64,000 nucleotides of DNA from Parasulfuritortus sp037446165 (GTDB lineage: Bacteria > Pseudomonadota > Gammaproteobacteria > Burkholderiales > Thiobacillaceae). Made by a program: the position numbers and the translations under genes. The notes under the pieces were generated by a model. It had not been told where the DNA came from. It worked only from the letters and a program-made list of their open reading frames with translations, and searched no databases. The stretch is taken from contig JBBIJC010000002.1 of NCBI GenBank assembly GCA_037446165.1, forward strand, positions 24,279 through 88,278, written 5' to 3'. Positions 60,640 through 64,000 of the stretch are shown piece by piece. Position 1 is the stretch's first letter. Each line of letters opens with the position of its first letter.

Positions 60640-61341
60640 ATGACCGCTCCCCTTCCCGTCCTCTCCCTCCTCGAAACCCGAGTCCTCGGCGTGCTGGCCG
60701 AAAAACAGCGCACGGTGCCGGACACCTATCCGATGACCCTGAATGCGCTGCTGGCCGGCTGCAACCAGAAGACCAGCCGGGCGCCGATCATCGAGGCCTC
60801 TGAAACAGAGGTGCAGGCAGCGGTGGACAGCCTGAAATTCGCATCGCTGGTGATCGAATCGAGCGGCGGCCGGGTCGCGCGCTACGCCCACAACATCGAA
60901 CGAGTGCTGCACATCCCGAGCCAGTCCACCGCCCTGCTGGCGACCCTGATGCTGCGCGGACCGCAAACCTCGGGCGAACTGCGCATCAACAGCGAACGCC
61001 TGCACAAATTCGCCGACATCTCCACGGTGGAAGGCTTCCTGGCCGAACTGGCCGAGCGCGAGACGGGCGCCCTGGTGGCGGAACTGCCGCGCCAGCCCGG
61101 CTCGCGCGAGAACCGCTGGATGCATCTGCTCTCGGGCGAACCGGCCATCGAGGAAGCGGCCGCCACGGACCCTGCCGCCCCCTCGGCCGACGTGACACTC
61201 GGCGAAATCGCCGCGCTCAAGGCCAACGTCGCCCGGCTCGAAGCCGAGCTGGAGGACTTGCGCGGACTGGTCGGCAAACTTTACCGGGAGCTGGGCATCG
61301 AGCAGCCTGGTACACAATTCCGCAGTTGGCCGATGGCATGA
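60640..61341 (+). CDS. yceH: YceH family protein (DUF480)
   Basis: This 233-residue protein has the DUF480 start LLETRVLGVLAEKQRTVPDTYPM and the paired winged-helix-like segments (LNALLAGCNQKTSR; TLMLRGPQTSGELRINSERL). The C-terminus is a coiled coil (LKANVARLEAELEDLRGLVGKL). The family has unknown function in the cytoplasm. The ATG at 60640 has no strong ribosome-binding site; the sequence upstream is the intergenic region with the REPIN-like repeat. Confidence 0.9.
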   Translation: MTAPLPVLSLLETRVLGVLAEKQRTVPDTYPMTLNALLAGCNQKTSRAPIIEASETEVQAAVDSLKFASLVIESSGGRVARYAHNIERVLHIPSQSTALLATLMLRGPQTSGELRINSERLHKFADISTVEGFLAELAERETGALVAELPRQPGSRENRWMHLLSGEPAIEEAAATDPAAPSADVTLGEIAALKANVARLEAELEDLRGLVGKLYRELGIEQPGTQFRSWPMA

Positions 61342-61398
61342 TCGGCGACAATTCCAGCCATCACCGCGACCGCAATCACGAAACAATCCACCCACACC

Positions 61399-62331
61399 AT
61401 GTCCAGCCTGATCCGAATTACCCTCTTTGCCATCCTGATCCTGAAAGCGCCGGCCGCCCTGGCCGGGTCGGAATCGACCGAGGTACACGCCTGGTGTGAA
61501 ACCCTGGGTCAGCGTTTGCACAGTGTGGCCGCCACCGCCTGCCATGCCGAAAATTTCGGGGCCGGCCCTGAACGCACGACCAAGGGCAATATCCTGGCCT
61601 ATCGCGATATCGACTCGATAGGTCACGATGCCGGAGCCGACGAACCGAAACACATCCTGCTCATCGGCGGCATTCACGGCGACGAGTTGACGGCGGTGTC
61701 GATCGTGTTCAGCTGGCTCAAGTGGATACGCGAGCCCGAACCGGCGTCCTATCTTTGGCGCGTGATTCCCCTGGCCAATCCGGACGGCCTGCTGGCGAAG
61801 CCTTCCACCCGGGTCAATGCCAACGGTGTCGATCTCAACCGCAACTTCCAGACCCCGGACTGGGACATGGATGCCCAGACCTACTGGAACGACCGCACCC
61901 GGCGCGACCCGCGGCGCTTTCCGGGCAAGCAGGCCGGTTCGGAGATCGAGACGCAATGGCTGGAGAAGCAGGTCAGCGACTTCAAACCGGATCTGATCAT
62001 CAGCATCCATGCTCCGTACAACCTGCTCGACTATGACGGTCCGGTGCCGGAACCGACGCGCTTCGGCCGGCTGACCCTGAGCCGGCTCGGCGTCTACCCC
62101 GGCTCGATGGGCAATTACAGCGGGCTCTACAAACAGATTCCGGTCATCACCATAGAGCTGCCCAACGCCAACAACATGCCCGCCCCGCGCGAGCAGCGGG
62201 CGATGTGGGATGACATGCTCAACTGGATGAAGAACAACATCAAACCGACCCTGATGGCACCGCTGCCTGCGGGCAAGTCCGCTTCCACCTTTGGGCACGC
62301 CACCCCGGCCAGCGCTACGGCCAAGCAATAA
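61399..62331 (+). CDS. Exported M14 zinc carboxypeptidase, MpaA-like
   Basis: This 310-residue protein has a signal peptide (residues 1-22) and an M14 peptidase domain. Zinc ligands are H93 and E96 in IGGIHGDELTA and H204 in ISIHAPYN; E253 in VITIELPNA is the catalytic glutamate, and NANGVDLNRNF is the substrate-binding segment. The domain resembles murein tripeptide amidase MpaA, which cuts the gamma-D-Glu-mDAP bond in cell-wall peptide recycling; MpaA itself is cytoplasmic, so an exported enzyme would act on peptidoglycan fragments in the periplasm. The substrate is inferred. Confidence 0.85.
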   Translation: MSSLIRITLFAILILKAPAALAGSESTEVHAWCETLGQRLHSVAATACHAENFGAGPERTTKGNILAYRDIDSIGHDAGADEPKHILLIGGIHGDELTAVSIVFSWLKWIREPEPASYLWRVIPLANPDGLLAKPSTRVNANGVDLNRNFQTPDWDMDAQTYWNDRTRRDPRRFPGKQAGSEIETQWLEKQVSDFKPDLIISIHAPYNLLDYDGPVPEPTRFGRLTLSRLGVYPGSMGNYSGLYKQIPVITIELPNANNMPAPREQRAMWDDMLNWMKNNIKPTLMAPLPAGKSASTFGHATPASATAKQ

Positions 62332-62357
62332 ACACCTTATCCCCGCCAGAGGCCGCC

Positions 62358-63809
62358 TTGGAAAACCTTGAACCGCATTCGGTCTGGTCGCATTTCGCTA
62401 CCCTCTGCGCCATCCCCCGCCCCTCCCTGCACGAAGCCGCGCTGCGCGACCATCTGACCCTCTGGGCGAAAACACGTGGCATCGAGGCCAGCGTCGACGC
62501 CATCGGCAATCTGATCCTGAGGAAGCCGGCCAGCCCTGGCCACGAGGATCGGCCCGGCGTGATCCTGCAAGGCCATCTCGACATGGTCTGCCAGGCCAAT
62601 GCCGGCACGGTGCACGATTTCGAACGCGATCCGATCCGTGCCGAGGTGCGCAAGGGCTGGGTCGTGGCCGAGCAAACCACGCTCGGCGCCGACAACGGCA
62701 TCGGCGTCGCGCTCGCGCTGGCCGCGCTCGAAGCGCCAGGGTTGATTCATCCGCCCCTCGAAGTGCTGCTTACCGTCAACGAGGAATCCGGCATGGACGG
62801 TGCACGCGGACTGGCGCCGGGCACCTTGCAGGGTCGGACGTTGATCAATCTGGACACCGAAGAATGGGGGCATTTCTATCTGGGCTGTGCCGGCGGCGTG
62901 GATGTAGAAGTCGCGCAACCGGTCGCGCTGGAGACCCTGCCGCAAGGCCAGGCCTTCCGCCGCATCGAGATCGGCGGCCTGCACGGCGGCCATTCCGGCA
63001 TCGACATCCACCTCGGGCGCGGCAATGCGATCAAGCTGCTGGCCGAAGCGCTGGATGATCTGGCCGGGCTGTTCGATCTGCGTCTGATCGCAATGAACGG
63101 CGGCACCGCCCGCAACGCCATACCACGCGAAGCCACGGCCCTGTTCGCCCTGCCCGCCGGCCTGGTCGAGACACTGGAGCGCCATGTACTGCAATGGCAG
63201 GAAGACTGGCGCCAGCGTTTCGCCGAGGCCGATCCTGCGCTGACCTTGACCTGCAAGACAGAGGATGCAACCCGAACCGAGGCGATCACGCTTGCCGAGC
63301 GCGACCGCCTGCTGGTTTATCTCACTGGCGCAGCCAACGGCGTGGACTCAATGAGCACCGCCTTTCCGGAGGTAGTCGAGACCTCGGACAACCTCGGCGT
63401 GCTGCACCTCGCCAACGGCGAATTCCGCGCCACATTCAAGGTCCGTTCGCTGGACGACGGCAAGGCCGACGCCCTGGCCGAGATCATGGTCCAACAGGCA
63501 CGTGAGCATGGTCTGCATGCCTGGAAGGACGGCGCCTATCCGGGCTGGACGCCCAACCCCGGCTCGCCCCTGCTCGCCCTGTGCCAGCGCGTCTACACGG
63601 ACGAATTCGGTCAGCCCGCCTCGTTGCAGGTCATCCACGCCGGCCTGGAATGCGGCCTGCTGGCGGCCAGCCATCCACACCTCGACATGATCTCCTTTGG
63701 TCCTGACATCCGCGGCGCGCACGCCCCAGGAGAACGGGTCGAGATCGCCTCGGTCGAAAAATGCTGGCAACTGCTCAGGGCCGTGCTGCGCACGCTGGCG
63801 TCGCAATGA
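62358..63809 (+). CDS. pepD: Aminoacyl-histidine dipeptidase (M20C, PepD-like)
   Basis: This 483-residue metallopeptidase hydrolyses dipeptides, in Escherichia preferring Xaa-His. Metal-site motifs are ILQGHLDMVCQ, LGADNGIGVAL and LLTVNEESGMDGA; IGGLHGGHSGIDI is the family-specific segment, and LECGLLAASHPHLDMISFGP closes the site. The likely start is TTG at 62358, with AGAGG 5 bases upstream; no ATG lies nearby. It is 26 bases after the MpaA-like gene, so the two may share a transcript for peptide turnover. Confidence 0.93.
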   Translation: MENLEPHSVWSHFATLCAIPRPSLHEAALRDHLTLWAKTRGIEASVDAIGNLILRKPASPGHEDRPGVILQGHLDMVCQANAGTVHDFERDPIRAEVRKGWVVAEQTTLGADNGIGVALALAALEAPGLIHPPLEVLLTVNEESGMDGARGLAPGTLQGRTLINLDTEEWGHFYLGCAGGVDVEVAQPVALETLPQGQAFRRIEIGGLHGGHSGIDIHLGRGNAIKLLAEALDDLAGLFDLRLIAMNGGTARNAIPREATALFALPAGLVETLERHVLQWQEDWRQRFAEADPALTLTCKTEDATRTEAITLAERDRLLVYLTGAANGVDSMSTAFPEVVETSDNLGVLHLANGEFRATFKVRSLDDGKADALAEIMVQQAREHGLHAWKDGAYPGWTPNPGSPLLALCQRVYTDEFGQPASLQVIHAGLECGLLAASHPHLDMISFGPDIRGAHAPGERVEIASVEKCWQLLRAVLRTLASQ

Positions 63810-64000
63810 GCATCGAACCACATACCTACCAGTTGGTCATCCGCGTTCCGCTCCAGATCGAAGTCACCATCGGCAAGCTGGGTCTATTCCGCTTTCCCGA
63901 AGGCACCTACGTCTACACGGGATCGGCACGGCGCAACTACGAGGCCCGCATCGCCCGCCACCTGCGCCAGGAGAAGTCGCTGCGCTGGCATATCGACTAG
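63806..64000 (+). CDS. GIY-YIG-like DUF123 protein, ends in TAG at the window edge
   Basis: The ATG at 63806 overlaps the pepD stop (ATGA). The 64 residues show the DUF123 pattern, a GIY-YIG-nuclease relative: TIGKLGLFRFPEGTYVYTGS followed by ARIARHLRQEKSLRWHID. In family members the WHID motif is normally followed by Tyr and another 50-70 residues, whereas the codon here is TAG (63998-64000). So either the gene has a nonsense mutation, or the last base is an error. The downstream bases are outside the window. Confidence 0.7.
   Translation: MSIEPHTYQLVIRVPLQIEVTIGKLGLFRFPEGTYVYTGSARRNYEARIARHLRQEKSLRWHID

Overview
The window is a high-GC, gene-dense bacterial chromosome segment. Gene order and content point to a betaproteobacterium: hisD-hisG(short form)-murA-ibaG-ABC-mlaBCDEF; metZ-purF-cvpA-SPOR-folC-accD-trpABF-truA-fimV-asd-leuBD-entericidin-leuC read along the minus strand; and a pyruvate dehydrogenase operon whose E3 carries its own lipoyl domain. 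The family or genus cannot be fixed from the sequence alone. No tRNA, rRNA, CRISPR array, insertion sequence or prophage was seen.

Layout. 1-7223 (minus): histidine biosynthesis (hisD partial, hisG), murA, the BolA-like ibaG, an ABC-2 exporter pair and the Mla phospholipid-trafficking operon. 7284-9120 (minus): a DUF72-like orphan and cysS. 9201-11540 (plus): recQ and an unrecognised cysteine-rich protein. 11552-13225 (minus): glnS. 13337-16820 (plus): a TPR protein, an L,D-transpeptidase that shares its C-terminal domain, ppiB and lpxH. 16821-29528 (minus): the long metZ-to-fimV block. 29723-34163 (minus): asd and leucine biosynthesis, with a 53-residue entericidin-like lipoprotein between leuC and leuD. 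34224-36815 (minus): an MFS transporter, then aroC-ydcH ending in a strong terminator. 36887-38152 (plus): an HD-GYP protein; 38188-39666 (minus): an M17 aminopeptidase. 39850-45704 (plus): aceE-aceF-lpdA, closed by a perfect terminator. 45965-50598 (plus): a cytosolic chemoreceptor with a zinc-binding CZB domain, followed 11 bases later by a seven-helix MHYT sensor with PAS, GGDEF and EAL domains. 50660-59363 (plus): an ABC-F protein, glycogen phosphorylase, transaldolase, an FmdE-like protein, a CcdAB-type toxin-antitoxin pair and ettA. 59476-64000 (plus): a VOC protein, a PP-loop (DUF71-type) gene interrupted by a 100-N assembly gap, a REPIN-like repeat, yceH, an MpaA-like peptidase, pepD and a GIY-YIG/DUF123 gene that ends in an in-frame TAG at the window edge.

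Most of the window is housekeeping. The accessory or less explained elements are the CcdAB module, the REPIN-like and GTCATCCCC hairpin repeats, the cysteine-rich protein at 11145, the TPR/L,D-transpeptidase pair with a shared domain, and the CZB-receptor/c-di-GMP-enzyme pair. These are the best places to look for something new; nothing here is clearly a new multi-gene defence or biosynthetic system.
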